Shown here: positions 9,633 to 23,560 of the stretch, one piece after another
Numbering within the stretch: the first letter of the stretch is position 1
Layout: every line of letters starts with the position of its first letter
DNA from: Paragonimus westermani
Lineage: Eukaryota > Platyhelminthes > Trematoda > Plagiorchiida > Troglotrematidae
Direction of reading: 5' to 3'
NCBI GenBank assembly: GCA_008508345.1
Contig: QNGE01000414.1
Coordinates: forward strand, 129,212-193,211
Length of the DNA: 64,000 nucleotides
Translations under genes and position numbers: made by a program
Notes under the pieces: generated by a model
Database searches by the model: none
What the model saw: only the letters and a program-made list of their open reading frames with translations
What the model was told of the DNA's origin: nothing

Positions 9633-12600
9633 AATATATGTAACTATATGTAACTATCATCACAGGTCATGCACACCAAATTGCATATCGATACACAAAA
9701 CCACAGGATAAATATGACACACACATGCAAAACTTTAAGTAATTTAGCCAAACACCCGAAATGCTTGCCTCGTTCACCTCTTAGCATGCATAAAGTGGCT
9801 GAAGTGTTTTCAGACAAATAACATGAAACGTTCAAAGTATGAAGTTTCTTTCAAATGGCTACGAGGCACGGGACATATCTGAACTTTTGGTATGATGTAT
9901 TGCTAAGTAGGAATAACTTTTATAATCAACATTTGTAAGACGACAGTCGACGCTTGTAATACTGATTGCTCTCTCTTGGTTTCAGTCAATACGGATTCTA
10001 CGCTAAATTATGGCACAGATACAAGTAAATAAACCTTAAAAATCGGGCACCGTAGAAAGTATGTTGAAATCAGCTACAACGAGTTTGATTCTCCTGTGAA
10101 AAAATAGTACGGAAAACAATGTCCGAATTTAAAAAATTCCTTGTGCATCACCCTGTATGCTGCCAAGTTCGCAGTGACTTGATAAAACACATACCTTCCG
10201 TTGTACATAGCCTGTGTGGCATATGTATCAACCGGACAATAAATTGTGGCACATTCTAGACCACAGTGACTAATATATGAAAGTAGTTCACAAAGCACGT
10301 CAGTTGTTTTCCTTATGTTCATTAAAAAGTTATACCAACCTAACAGTTAAAGAACAAACGTTATGTGCCACCATACCAAGCGGACAGGTCAAAGGTGAAT
10401 GAATGAGTAACACTTATCCTACTATCACCTCCATGAAAAATTGAACGAAAACGCGAATGCCTGTGACGGGGGTTCAGTGAAAGTGACTGAAGTGTAATCG
10501 AAAAAACGGTGTTTTATACGAGTAAATAATAGGTGGTATGAACAAATGACATCAAATGAGGGCAAAACTTTGGCAAGTCTCTCAAAATTTGTTTAGAAAG
10601 TCATTTTCAGTAAAGCACAGCAAGCAAGCTACCCGATCAAACTAATTAAAAAGTGGCTTCAACAGGAAATTAGTCAAAGTGTGTGGTTATTGAACTCACG
10701 TATTTTTAGTTCCACTGATTGTGTCACTCTTGATTAAATTTTGCCTTACTGCGTGCTATCCATATTTTCTGTGGCTTGGAAATGGTACAGCTCTGACAGG
10801 TAACGTGGCGATGACCTACCCTCACCAACTGTTACCACCAATGAGCTAACATTGTGCTTGTCACAAAAAAATATTACACCAAAATTAAAACAGCTTGCGA
10901 GACACAGCTAAGTTGTGTGTAAGAAAAATAGAAGCTGAGTTCGACTGCCATCGAGTGGTTTCCTCAATTAGTTAAGAACTTTCAGCTTGACTGTTGTGCG
11001 CTGAAATTTTATTAATGAAACACAGCGTGACATGATATTTTGTGTTGCATTTGGTCGGCACTATCATCGTTACACCAGTTACACCGATTGTGTAATCCAT
11101 GGAAAATATTTGGGTCTAGCAGAGTAAATATCACTGCCGCTCCTGAGACGTTTTTCGATAGGTCGAGTCCAACAAAAAACCGGTTTTTTCAAATTTATTT
11201 CTGAGCAGTAGAAGGTTTTGTCATTCGCATCATACAAACACTCGAATTTCCCATAAAACTGAAAGAATGTCACTTGTCTTGTGTCTGCTTGTTACTTCGT
11301 CTCATTTATGCATTACCAGATAATCGATTGATTAATTGTTCTCTTGACAACAAAAGATAACTTTGTATCTATTTGGTTAACATCCACGTGAATATAAATG
11401 GTTTTTCGATTATTGTTACAACAGTTATATGATTATAACACTCACGAATGATATAACAGTGTACTTATTAACAAAAACTTGTTTAGCTTTGTTGTAGACA
11501 AAATGCTGTAAATTAGTGTTTAAATTTCAGCCGTATTCTCATTCAACTTCTCAACCTCATGAAAAAGTAATCGATAAAAACAAACCTCTCTGTAGATATC
11601 GTTCTAGAAAGTGTCTGTTCATTTTAGTATTAAGAGTTGCCACCTAGTGCATCAAAGTTGTCATTGAATCATCGTACGACGTCCTCGAATGGCGCATTGA
11701 TTTAGGTGAACCGAAGGTCATTCTAACCAAGCTGAATGCTCCTCACAAGTAACCTTGATCAAATAGAAGCTTGCGTGCATAAGATCTCACGTGTAATTAC
11801 CGTATTACGCACATTTTACTCAACTTTTTTTCTACACTTCCACAGGTGCTCAATGTCTGCACGCCTTACGATCCCGATATTCTGGTCGAATATGTCGGTG
11901 ATAAGTTGCACACATATGAAAGCTGCCGATGAATTTAGACGTTTATATGATTCGATTTCAGTCAGCTGACCTATGCGGACAGTGGTTCTATCCCAGACTT
12001 CACAGAGCACCTGAGAAGAAAATAGTACAACTCATGCAACCAGAGCTTGTGGAAATTTAAACGGATTAAGTTCACGGGTCTTATACTGTCATTTAGCGAT
12101 CTTTTTCTGTCTGTTCACTGAACGTGGCTCGTGCCATGAAAACTTGTGGCAAAACGTTTTAACTGCTTCGAAAAATAGCACACCAGAAGTGTGCGCCTTA
12201 TCAGAAGTATGTGATCCTGAGGAAACATTCGATTCCCGAAAAGCTTTCTGAGTACAAAAACCGTCTCTCAAATGAGGTAGCGCTTTAAATCAAAGATTTT
12301 AACGCACCGGTTTGAGCGCCTTTATCTCCAAACCATCAACTACATTAAACAAAACCGCCTACATTCACAATGGTGTAACCGCTGGTATGTCGCGTTCCGA
12401 AGAAACTTTTAGCTAATAGAGTACTTTCATGACAACCTTATAGAGTCTACCATAGGTGTGAGTACTAATGAATACTTTCGGCCTTGCAATGTTAAGGCAA
12501 TCATCTCGCCGAATAGAACAACCAGTTGATTGATTTATTTCGATGTTTGTCGACAAAAATTATTTTTACATTTATCGGTCGTCGTGTGGAAGAATCATTT

Positions 12601-15600
12601 CCTCATAAAGTGTAATAACTAGCAAGTTTATCATGAAGATAACATATGGCGTAGTCGCGCACCCTAACATTCAAACCGACCCATCGATAAGTCCACTATT
12701 CGCGTTTATGAGGATCGATTATAGACGAGAACAAACCTGGATGGATGATCGAGCTTCCTCTGCAAAATCCGCTGGCGACGGACAGTGGAAAGATTGGGAA
12801 CATCACACTCACAAATTAATTGTCTGGGTTTATGTTCATATTCTCAAAAGTATGGTACCCCACAGTTTTCTCATTTCGCTATAAGTCCCTTTCATTTAGT
12901 TATGAAAAGAACAACTGCTGTCGACAGTTCAGTTACTGCTCGAGAGTTATGCTTACAGGAATGAAAACGAACGCAATATTAACCTGGTTTGAAATAGTTA
13001 ATTTCGTGAAGTCAAGTGCTAGGGGAATTAATTATAGTCAACATGCATAGCAAGGACCATAATGTTGATCTCAATTCTTATAACTTTAGACGAACCACAC
13101 TGCAATGCCAACGTTCAAAATGTATTTGGAGTCAAGTACAAAGTTTCACTGAAAGGTTAGTGTTTTAGCTCACTGAACAGAACTGTATACTTCCAGGAAG
13201 TTGTTAGCGTCTCTAACGTGGAATAAAAAGTTAGCATGAAAAACGGGTCTTAGAAATGTGTCAAACAAGTCGGATACATTAGGACAGGCAATTCAACAGG
13301 ATTTATCTTGAAATCAGTTGTGGATAGTGAATGTTTGCCCTAGTCTACAAACAAAACACAGCCAACGTGAATTCGTAGCTCAGCATGACAAATGGTGATT
13401 CTCAAATTTTAAATGCCCTAAGTATAAATCACACTAGGTAATCTTGAATCATTCAGTTGAATAATTACTCGTGTGTAAGTAAGCGAACTAATCGAGGTAT
13501 TTTCAATAAATTTTCTTACCGATAACTGTTTTGTTGAAGTCATCTGCTCAAATAAATCCACTATACGGTCTGAGTCAGACATGCTGCCATTGGGGTAAAA
13601 TTGTCCAATCTAATTTTCAGTTATTCTTTTGCTGTCATTGTTTGTGCGGAATCACAGCACTTGGTATATGTCAAAACGCATACTCTATTAAAAAACTGAT
13701 AAACAACGTTGCCACAACCTCTATGGGGCACCGTTATATCTTAGGAAGAATTTTGCTAAATATGTCAATGCTTCTGCTAGTCTTTCCGAAGAATTTTTTT
13801 GGAACAGCTATCTAGAAAACAATTGAATACACACATCTTTTTAAGATATATTGTAGCTAACGGTCACGATTTTGTAGTCCACGTTTCTTCTGCTGTGGAA
13901 TCAACAACGTTTATACTAATGTCACTTGTAGAAACATGTATGGCAATTCCGTGGGGGCCACCTAACACGTCGTTTCTCTGTCGAAGTTGGTGAGCGTTAC
14001 CCAGTTCAGAAATCGAAACCCTGCACTTCTGGCACGTATAAGAGCTGATAGCAACTAAACCACCCGAACACAGTTAGTCGCCAGTGTCTCATAGTAAATC
14101 TGGATAATGGAAAGTACTGACAGCAGAAAATGGATGGTAATTAGAACTGGCAGGCAATTCTAGCAAGATCTTAACAACGACTGCCATATTCTGAACTATG
14201 TTTCTCTTGACCAGACTGTTAACCTGCTGGGCTGCTTCCCAGATCAACACCTCAGTGCGATGCATATTTCGGTTGGCAATCTAGAACTATACTCAAGTAT
14301 ATAAGCAGGTTATTGGAACAAATTTCTATGGCCTGCAATTGTTTAAAACGATATTGTTAAATGTGTACTTGAGGAATACCTTTCGTGCATGTGGTGGATG
14401 ATCTATCCAGTTTATCAATTTGTTTGTTTCAAAAGTCAAATTATGAGGCATAACGCAGTTATTCACAAAAAGCTTGTATCCCGAAGGATTGAAAAAAGTA
14501 GGCAGTTTCGTCCAATGCAAAGCATGGTTTCGCAAGCATCATTTCCTTTGTGATGTAAACTTGACACCGGGGGCCTTCAAAATATTTAGAAAACTTTGGA
14601 GTGCGGTGAATAAGAAATGTGTGGATTGTGCAGCTTAAAAGATATGAAACGTTTGAACACAGTGAAACCTGTACCATAAAGGTTGCTTGCTCAGTGGTTG
14701 GATTTATACGTCTTATCAATCGGTTTCATGTATGATAAAACCGGAAGAGAAGAAGCGGGAGACAACAGAAAATGTGATGAACCGTGAGTTGATTTCACAT
14801 AATGCTTGATCGTCTACTAAAAGTACTGCGTTGTTTTTTACGCGCGCGCCCACACACACGTGCAGCAACAGTTTTACATTGCAGTCTTACAATGAAAGAG
14901 TCCATGCAAATTTGGAAGCAGCTGGCACAAAAATCTTTTCATCTAAGTCAATAAATATAGGTATTCGGTAGGTTCGAATGCTTCACTTAATCCTTGTCAG
15001 TATCAATTTGTAATTCACACATAAACAGCTTGCTTGGGCAGATTGATACAATGAGATAGTTGCTGGAACCTTGTTTGCAAGCTTTGGTATGTTGCAACAG
15101 TTGGTTTCTTCATTGTGTTCAGATTTACTATTCTCTGGTTCTATTCTGTAGCCTCTCGGACTAACACGTAGCACCATTCAAAGTGGTATATCGAGGAATT
15201 TTTTTAGATTTTCATCAATTAAGTCTCATGTGTATTACCTGCGAAGGAATACATGATATAGCGCTTGGTACTATTATTGTTCGGATTTCAAATTCGCATT
15301 TGTGAGCCTTTGTTCATACCTTCTTTCTTCTCATCCACTCATGCTTCTGATTTACAATGAAGAAAGTTTCTTAACGATGCCCACGCACTCTTCTTGACTT
15401 GGTACGTAGCCTAAAAAGTCCTCAAGCTGCACTCAATGAAAACATTTACTGCGTGTCGTTTCACGGAGTTCCTTATTATTTAAACATCTATTAGTTAATA
15501 TGTCATTCTTCTCAAGTGAGCGCCTGATGGTAAGTAATTAAAAACTTAGCATCAACCGTCGCAACCTGTAAGTTCTGTTAGTTATATACTGACTTCACAA

Positions 15601-15811
15601 ATGTGGGATCATCCATGTTCATATATTTTGCCTCCAGTCTCAGTTCAACAAAGTGTCATCCGAGTGTCCTGCCGGGTACACATGACCATTCTACACAGTC
15701 TATTCCAGAGTGAGTTTACTACCTGATTGTTTTGCGTATTGCATAAAAGATCTCAGTAAACAAACTCAAGATTACAGTTATTCAACAGAGTAACTTCAGA
15801 ATGGGTAACTT
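9633..15811. other. About 6.2 kb without a recognised gene
   Basis: There are many short frames, the longest 94 codons (13531-13815 plus), none with motifs or convincing exon borders. A weak tRNA-like stretch on the minus strand near 13995-14075 was considered and not accepted. A short alternating CG/CA run lies at 14840-14861. Otherwise nothing is seen. Confidence 0.5.
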
Positions 15812-16123
15812 TGTGGTGTCTGCAAAAGAGGCCTGGCCTGCGAGTTCGTTCATCGCGTAAACTACCGTACACGTTATGACAAAAACTAAACCACAAACGT
15901 GTGCACTCATTTGTGCGGCACACATACACCCACATACATTGGGTGCAGTACCCTGTCATTTGTCTTGGCAAAAGTTCTCACATAGCACGTATACACTGTC
16001 CCGACAATCTCTTCTTGTCCGTCGTGTTCGGGGCTTGTCCTCTTGTTCCTGAATGTTTCCTGTGGGTAGTATACTACCTGTGAGTAGTCCACTACCCACC
16101 ACGAAACTGCCCGTTATACAACA
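15812..16123 (-). repeat. Solo LTR of the gypsy family, with 4-bp target duplication
   Basis: Read on the minus strand it starts TGTTGTATAACGGGCAG and ends CACCACA, and matches the 3' LTR at 1106-1405 over most of its length. The direct repeat ACTT sits immediately outside both ends (15808-15811 and 16124-16127), as expected for gypsy integration. No internal element sequence remains, so it arose by recombination between two LTRs. The core has nested symmetric sequence: GTGGGTAGT at 16063 pairs with ACTACCCAC ending at 16100, and GGTAGTATACTACC overlaps. Frames of 60-72 codons on both strands here are by-products of the LTR. Confidence 0.88.
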
Positions 16124-16127
16124 ACTT

Positions 16128-19100
16128 AATTTACACGGGAAAGGCTCGAAATCCAAATTAAATTGACTTAAACTCCGCGGTTTTAGCGGCAGTCACACGC
16201 TGACTGACTTTGTTGGTTTATTCTGTGATTTTTTGGTTAGTAACAGAGGCGCGGGATTTTGTACGCCAAGTCACCTGTAAACGTCTATGTCGTACCAATG
16301 AACCGCACCAGTTCATTACGGAGTGTTGTGTTACCTCGAAGATGACTGTGCTATTCGAACTTAACTACATATGTAAAAATGTTGGTCTGTGTCGATTTCA
16401 ATAATCATTATTTGGCGATAGTGCCTGTCTGCTTGAAGGTAGTTATGATCACTGTATACTATTTCCCTTGCGTCGTGTAACGCCGGCGGATTTCCGTAAT
16501 CAAGACACAGACTTCTAGAGAAATTGATCTAAGCCTTAGCAGCATAAAGTTTGTATCGCCCCAAGACTAATCTACACTTCGGATCTTCCCACTCCGAGTC
16601 AGTGAATTGACTGAAGTTGGAATGACCAGATTGATAAACTACATTTTGCTGGTGTGATATTTTATTTTTTCCGTTTTCTTATAGGATGTTCCCAGACTAA
16701 AACCTCTCAGAATCATACAAACGGAACTCACTAGTGTACCAGTGACTAATTTTTAAATGTTGCTTTCGAAAACTCCCCGGTTCAGATTTCACACAGTCCA
16801 AACATATCTCTGCAACCAGAGTAAACTGGCTAATCAACGTAACATAAAAGCTTCAAGGGAGAAATTTCATAGGGCAGTCTGAAGATAGGGCGTGGCTTTT
16901 CGTCAGATGTATTTCTGATCATTAGGCTTTGGGCGACAAGGAGCAGAAGATTGTGGACTAGAAGCATGAGAGAAAGGCATGACCTCGGATAAACCCAAAC
17001 TGTGTTCTTAGGTATTCTATCATGCTGGTGTGTTACGGTTATATTGATGAAAGAAATGTTTTGAGTACGTACACGCACACTGCTCTCTCTGCCACTGCGT
17101 TTACTGGGGTTTATCAACAACGTATGAATAAAGCTTTTAATCCAAGTAAGATTCATTTAGTGGCGGTTCACAAAGTGATAAATAGATCGATGGTGGTGAT
17201 AGTTTGTTTGTCGCCCACAGTGTCTGTACCCCATTTTCTCAGGGTTTATCTGCGCCACACATTGTTGACGCTTTTTCGCGCGACGTTCCAACCGTTATTC
17301 CGCTTGTGAAGTGAAGGGCGAGACGTCAACATCAAAGGTCAGTATGTGCTCGGAACTATAGTGTCGTGTACAAAAACCAAGATCATCACCGCCATCATAA
17401 ACACAAACAAGCATGTATACATAGAGGCGAGTATTCGGGTTTACTGATTAGTTGGTAAACAACCACCCACATTCATATAATCAAACTAGTTACTCATTAA
17501 CACTTTTTGGTCGTGCAATCACTTGACTGTACAATTTCCTTGGCACACGTTACTCGTGGTAATCGGGCCGTCGGAAATATTTTAAAAAGGTCACTTTTAC
17601 TAACCATCGCTATGTTACTGATTCACTAAGCCATCTAGTTATCTCCGCATAGACCATAATATATTTAACTCTATCAAAATAATTTTAAGATAATATTTTC
17701 TAAAATAATTCAGCCTGCATCAAGATGATGCACCAAGAGATTTGGTGGAGAGCTGTTTGAGGTATCCACCTTGGTTACCGTGTATGTTCAAAATCAAACG
17801 TTTGAAGGACTGCTCCAATAAATGGGTTCACAGATTCAGATTTCTCTCTGTCAAGCGTCCTTAAACTGCTACGAGTGTCAAACAGATCTGATTCTACATC
17901 ACTATTTCCTTACTACCAAAATCAAAACAGTAGGGTCACAGCAGGTGGGAAGGAGAAGGTGAAAACGAGAGTCCGAATCGTTTGATTGCCACGTTTACGT
18001 GATAGACCACCAGTGAGTACACTTCTTGTCAATGTGGAAGAATCTACATAAGAAATGCAATTATACTAACAGATAACAACTTTGGATCTACGTAACGAAT
18101 TGGGGACCGGTGACTGTAGAAATGCCCCGTTCTATTTACGAAATTATTCAGATACTCATAGTACCTCGCAAATGGCCAACCTACAGTTTGTGTTAAAAAT
18201 ACCCACTAAGGTTTGCGCGCACAAAATATTAATCTTTAAGGATACGCTTTGGTTAACGCGATAACGTACTGCAACTTTGGACCAAGATACACAAAAAGTG
18301 ATAAGGTGAAAGTTACTCAGCGGCAGAAGTCCGATGGCTTTTCAGCCTAGAAGCCAAAGTTGAACGTAGAAAAAAATAATTTTTAAACTACCCAAATCTA
18401 ACCTCGCTTGTGAAATGTGTTACGGAAAAGTTAGATCTCATTATACTATTCGTGGTTAAGCAAGTACTCTTGTCGAAAACGCAGCCGGTGTTGAATTGTT
18501 CTGCTGATATCTGCAACGTCCTCTATAATCAAAAATCACTTCCCAAATAAGAATGGTGAATTTTTCAGTCCTGAAATATGGTCAAATCTGACTGTTTCAT
18601 CAATGGTGCAAATGTCTATTGGTTCCCAAGCGGTCGAAGCGCACCGTAAAATTTCTGATGAAAATTTTCCTCCACTGACTTAATGGATTTGCGTTTCGCA
18701 TATATACAAGCAAGAAACATTAAATATTAAAGTATGTAACAGAACAAAGGTTCAAATAGGCCGGGTTTATCATTCTTGCAGTAAATACTCGATGTTAGTG
18801 ACTATCTATATAAATCTCACTGGATTTATCCCAGGAAGTTTGGGTTTTTCGAAAATCGAAACCTCAATAGCGTTTGAGTCAAGACTTTCCACATATATGA
18901 ACGTTCAATAACCGTAGGAAACTCCCACCTATTTTCAAAACGAACCTAACGCGAACATATCCTTTGCGGATTGTAATTTTTTTCACATGAACCCAACATC
19001 ACCCTAGCCTCAGAGGTAATTAAAGCGTCACCTGTCACTCACCATGTCATTACTTCAAAACATTCCTCCAGTCAGCTGAGGGCAATTAAAGTCTCTCGAT

Positions 19101-21301
19101 CGTATGGCTGGCCATAAGTCAAACATATTCATGCCCTGCAGGCCTTCAGTCCAGTTGAGCAAGTTAGACAACTGTGAGGCCATCCGGTTGCACCACAGTT
19201 ACAATCTACTCAGCCAAAGTAGCGTTCTCACGTTCGTAATACTTCTTGATGCTCATCGTTAGACCGAAATTCCACGACCTGTTTCATCCCTGATTGGACT
19301 GTTCAGGTAGAAAATGTCTGAATGCTCTAACCCATGTCCATAAAACTAACTTCGTCACAATCGTTCTCACAGAGATAACGGCCAAGCGGAAAAGAGCGTT
19401 GCTTCACAATGCAGAGAGTAACCAGTTCGGTTTCCCATTCACACAATCTCTATCTGATGAATCTAAATCAGGATGAAACCAGTCGTGGAGTGTCGGTCTG
19501 AAGACGAGCATCACAAAGCTTTACAAACATCATTTCAAGCCTTTGCAGCTGTAGCCGGTGTAACATGGCAGTCAGTGATGTATTGTGTCCAATCACACTA
19601 ACGAGGTGTTAAAAAAGCTGGAACTCAGTGTTTTCATGTTCGTTCGCCCACGCCTAATATTTAGGAAAATTTGTCTGTTTTCATGCGACAATCGTACATT
19701 TGTCCGTTGGTTTCGTTTGTGTGTTCGATTTTGAATGCTTGTACTTTTATTTCCAGACAATCGGCAGAGCGGTTAGATTGAAGTGTCCTCCAGTCTAATT
19801 AAAAAGAGACCAGGCCATTTGTTGCTGAGTCGGTTGTAACTCCAACGTTCTGCTTCACTGACGTCATTTGGTGGCCGGAATGTTGTGGGTGGTTAGTTGG
19901 GTAGTCATGGTTTTAGTTGGCATGACCTGACTACAATAGCAAACGTTTAGCTACACTGCCAATACCGTTTGTAGAGTAACGGCACGAACAGAAACCATGA
20001 ACTGCTTTTAAGGCATCAGAACATTAGGTTGTACAACAGGAATGTTTTGCACATGGCGCACGTTACTCCAACGAACTTTCTCGGAAAATCATTCGACAGT
20101 ACGATGCCAGCCAACTATTAAACTTATAATACTAGGAATGATTGAGTTGTTTTCCTTTTTTTAGCAAAGATTTAAACCGTAGGCTTTGACATCACTTAAT
20201 TAGGAACATTTGGAATGAACAGACTAGGCGAAATCAGAAAGTGATCTGTCGGCAAATTTTCACCCACTGTAGATCATTCGCTTGTGTTAAACATCGTCAC
20301 CTTCACTTGGAAGTGGTTGCGAGAAATTACTGTAGGTATGCCAGTGACAGAGGTCAGCACAGAAGGTAACAACCAGTGTGGAAATACGCATCTATTAGGA
20401 GACAGGATAGGTAAGAGCAACAAGTGCTAATGAAACAGCGCTGAATGAGTTGAAAACGTGGTTTTCTTGCCACACTAATAATGTGTACCGCTCGAAGTGA
20501 CACCGTACCGTGTGGTAATGGATAACGCTCAAGTAGTTAATCGAGAAGAACATGGGTAAGGTTTCATGAGCACTGAAAAAAAAAACAATCTTCTCTGGTG
20601 TGTATTAAAGAGAAATGATGTCTGAATCTTACAGCCAGCCCTAATCCTGCATGAATCCCAAAATAAGTAGAACTGATAGCGTGGTTTTAGTTCATACACC
20701 TGAAGCAAGCAAATGAATAAAGTTAATCGAAAACACCAAATCGCCCGTGATGAGACGTCATTTTCTCGAGTTCACGGAAAGCCCATATTTTGCTTGCAGC
20801 TGCCATCGCTGGCTTGAGTGCAATGGATGCTTGATTTTTGCCCACTTATCAGGCCTGCTAGTCAACTTATAATTAACAAAATTGTTTTGGCTGTTAAGCA
20901 AATTTTCGGGGAGCTAAACCAATTAAAAATGATGTTTCCTCAGGAGAATGTTATATGGCTGACAATCGTATCCAAGGGTAAAAGAGTGTGCACAAAATGT
21001 GTATCTAAACAACAATCGCACTTATCTTCTGTCTTTTTAATCCACATGTCCAAAGCGTCCGTCAGAAACTCAGGAATCCGAGGGGTACGTAAATACCTCT
21101 TGCCAGAGCTTTTCCGTTAAACATAACGTTGACCAGGCCCAGTAATAATTTTTATCAGCGGTTCTCTTGCTGCAAACATGTTGAAACGTACTCCATGGAA
21201 GAGATAGCAGCTGTCATTTTAACCTAGTACTGGACAACACACTGAGTTGTAGGCAAATGTCTATAGCGCTTCCAGGTGAATCTAGAAATCCGTATAAAAA
21301 G
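16128..21301. other. About 5.2 kb without a recognised gene
   Basis: Overlapping frames at 16830-17156 minus (108 codons) and 17022-17309 plus (95 codons), and a 100-codon plus frame at 20818-21120, have no recognised domain or clear splice borders. An A run lies at about 20577-20586. Nothing else is seen. Confidence 0.5.
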
Positions 21302-21359
21302 ATGTTGTCTGGAGCCAACTGTATTCTCATCACACTTCTTTTCGTGACAGTCATACCAG
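21302..21359 (+). CDS. Possible first coding exon with a signal peptide
   Basis: Starting at the ATG at 21302 the sequence encodes 19 residues with a hydrophobic core (NCILITLLFVTVIPG) and then meets CAG before GTGAGT at 21360, a near-ideal splice donor in phase 1. A start, a hydrophobic leader and a strong donor are the layout of a first exon of a secreted or membrane protein. A second in-frame ATG lies upstream at 21257. TATAAAA at 21292-21298 is too close to the ATG to be its TATA box. No downstream exon could be assigned, so the call is tentative. Confidence 0.25.
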
Positions 21360-22467
21360 GTGAGTGCTGTTTAGACAAAGTTGCGACTAAACGTTCGGAA
21401 GTCAATAAAGATTCGGGTTTCATGGAAAAACGAGCGGAATTGTTAGTGCGCTTGGGTCACGTACACAGATATCAGATTTAAGTAGTGACGCGAAAAAAAT
21501 CACTATCGATCTGCAACAGGAAAAAGGTTTGAGGCCAGTAGCCAAACAGGTGGTCTTTTTCACTCAAGGGAGCTATTGTCACGTGTTAGTTAGTATAGGC
21601 TGTCAAAATTGGCGTAACTTTGAGTTGCTTGCGAAACATAGTCCAAATATATATGGTCCAATTATGTGAGACACGTCCTCATAAGGAAAATCCGGTATAT
21701 TACATACCCGGGGTTCAAAAATACACTAATAATTACGATTATATGAAGGTAAGCAGTATGTGAGAAACCGAGCAACTGTTATTTGGACCGTAAACTGATG
21801 TGGCTAAATTTACTGATGAAAGACGCGGAATATATTATTCGTAGTCGCTTGATGAAAACTATACGCTCCCCAAAGTTTGCAATATTTAATATTATATCCA
21901 AACACCAGTCAATCTCTAAATGTAAATCCTTCGTCATATAAGCATAATGAGTCTCATGGAATTAGAAACTTTCCAAGAGGACTTGATTTGTCACAGTAGT
22001 CTGTGTTTTGCTAGCGTGCGTGGGTAAAACCAATCCCGCAGGTTACTGTTGACTGTTATACGTAAACGACACTCCCATACACCCACACTATCGTTATGGT
22101 CATAAAATCGCAATTTTAATTGGAGGCTGAGATTACAGCGTAATTTAAACGACTCTGTAGATAAGTAAACGCAGGGTTAAGTTCTTACTCAGCTGAATCC
22201 ACCGATAATCTTGCTGAATCTGCTTGAGATTAGCCCAGCAATGCTAGCTGCTCAGGTGGAGCACATCTGAAAGAATTCTAAAATTTTCCTGAGCAATCCT
22301 GCTTCCGTTATATGTACTCAGAGCTACCTCAGAGACTACAAAGAGCTCTGAACCTAAGTATGTGTATATTCCACGTCAGATGCGGGTGACTTTTCATACC
22401 CTAACTAACTTCGAGAAGCTAATGGAGCTACAACAAGTCCACCACAACAGGGGTGACAACTCATTTA
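21360..22467. other. No gene recognised
   Basis: Only short frames. If the leader exon just upstream is real, this would be its first intron. No repeats were noticed. Confidence 0.45.
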
Positions 22468-22910
22468 GGATGTGCCCTGGATGAGACACATACACACGCC
22501 TGTAGTCGATGTCTGAAGCTTAAGCATTCGGTGAACGTGTGCATAAGTGAATCATTATCACATAACGTGCCTACCTGGGAAATTGCTGATGCCATCACTC
22601 AAGCAGTGCACGATATAAACTAATGAAGATTTCCAGTGCCACTCACTGGTCTGTTTGATCTAACAGACATCGGCAAAAATCCTCTACCCCGGCCCGTCTA
22701 CTTAGTGCACCTCGACTTCTGAGAGTAACCTTCCTGCCAGATTAACTGAAACAAGCGTATGCAACTTGGCCAGCAGCTTGCTCACAATTGCTTATTAGGA
22801 TCAGATATCACTCTGACAGATCAAGAAACATCTGTTCAGAGTGAAGACATATATTTGGCACCACAGAACCCAGTGTTATTGTTCCAAGTCTGGGAGATAG
22901 GAAAACCTTG
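22468..22910 (+). pseudogene. ORF1-like remnant of the LINE
   Basis: One frame gives GCALDETHTHACSRCLKLKH, then a Trp-Glu-Ile stretch, and stops at the end of AVHDIN. A second piece contains PLPRPVYLVHLDF and, further on, SDITLTDQETSVQSEDIYL. Sequences of the type R-P-V-x-V, followed some 40 residues on by D-x-T-x-x-D/E-Q, are typical of the C-terminal part of CR1/L2 ORF1 proteins. The link to the LINE rests mainly on position just before the endonuclease. Stops and shifts break it. Confidence 0.4.
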
Positions 22911-23029
22911 ACTCTCCACCATTCCATTGTGGGTTGGCAGCCTCAAATTACACTGCAACACACTGACTCAACCATCCCCATTCGGTTAATTTTCTCGGGT
23001 ATATTCATCTGATATGCACGCCAGTGACA

Positions 23030-23300
23030 ACGAAACTGCCTACTGGTACTGTCTTTACACCAATGCGGCTTCACTCCTCGATAAACTGGCCGAGATTCAT
23101 GACTCGTTTCATAGCAAAACCCATTTATAGTATGCATGTCAGAGACCGGGCAGGAGGATGAAGTGAGGAATGGTGAATTGTCTATCTTCGGCGTGACAGT
23201 GTTTCGCAGTGATAAGAAAATCGGTAACTGAGGGCGATGTGGCCCTTTATTTATCAAGGTTGTGTTGGATCCCACGGAATCAGTATGGCAAGTAGTCAAC
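23030..23300 (+). pseudogene. LINE endonuclease (APE type), N-terminal half, broken
   Basis: The frame from 23044 reads LYTNAASLLDKLAEIHDSF, matching the common opening of LINE endonucleases (Y-T-N-A-x-S-L-x-N-K). After a shift, GVTVFRSDKKIGN and then PLFIKVVLDPTES correspond to the strand carrying the S/T-D-R segment and the GGG-V-x-L-F-I-K segment. The glycine triplet is degraded and a stop lies between. The C-terminal endonuclease motifs (GDFN, SDH) were not found, so part is lost or too diverged. A 124-codon frame on the opposite strand at 22943-23317 is a by-product. Confidence 0.6.
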
Positions 23301-23560
23301 GTCACACAAAACTTCATCTGACTGATCGGTGTAATTTACACATGATCATGGGACAATTGAATTCAGTCTGCTGCACAAAAATAGAGAATGCATCCTCCAC
23401 TAGACGTGTCTGAAGGTTGAGCACAAGACAAGTTTCGCAGAAATGAGGGCACAGCTTAGCACGGTTGAGTGCTCTGACTCTACTGCTGGCACCTCGGTGT
23501 TGAATAGATCTCCGAACCACGTTCCATAAAATATATTCGTCCTACCAGGAAGACGAGATA

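Noticed and set aside
13995..14075. Minus-strand tRNA-like stretch with GGTTTCGATTTC resembling a B box
   Set aside because: The A box is poor, the B box has an inserted base, stems do not pair well, and no second copy was seen in the window.
15753..16156. Several 60-72 codon frames on both strands
   Set aside because: They translate the solo LTR, and one repeats the residues encoded by the LTR part of the integrase frame.
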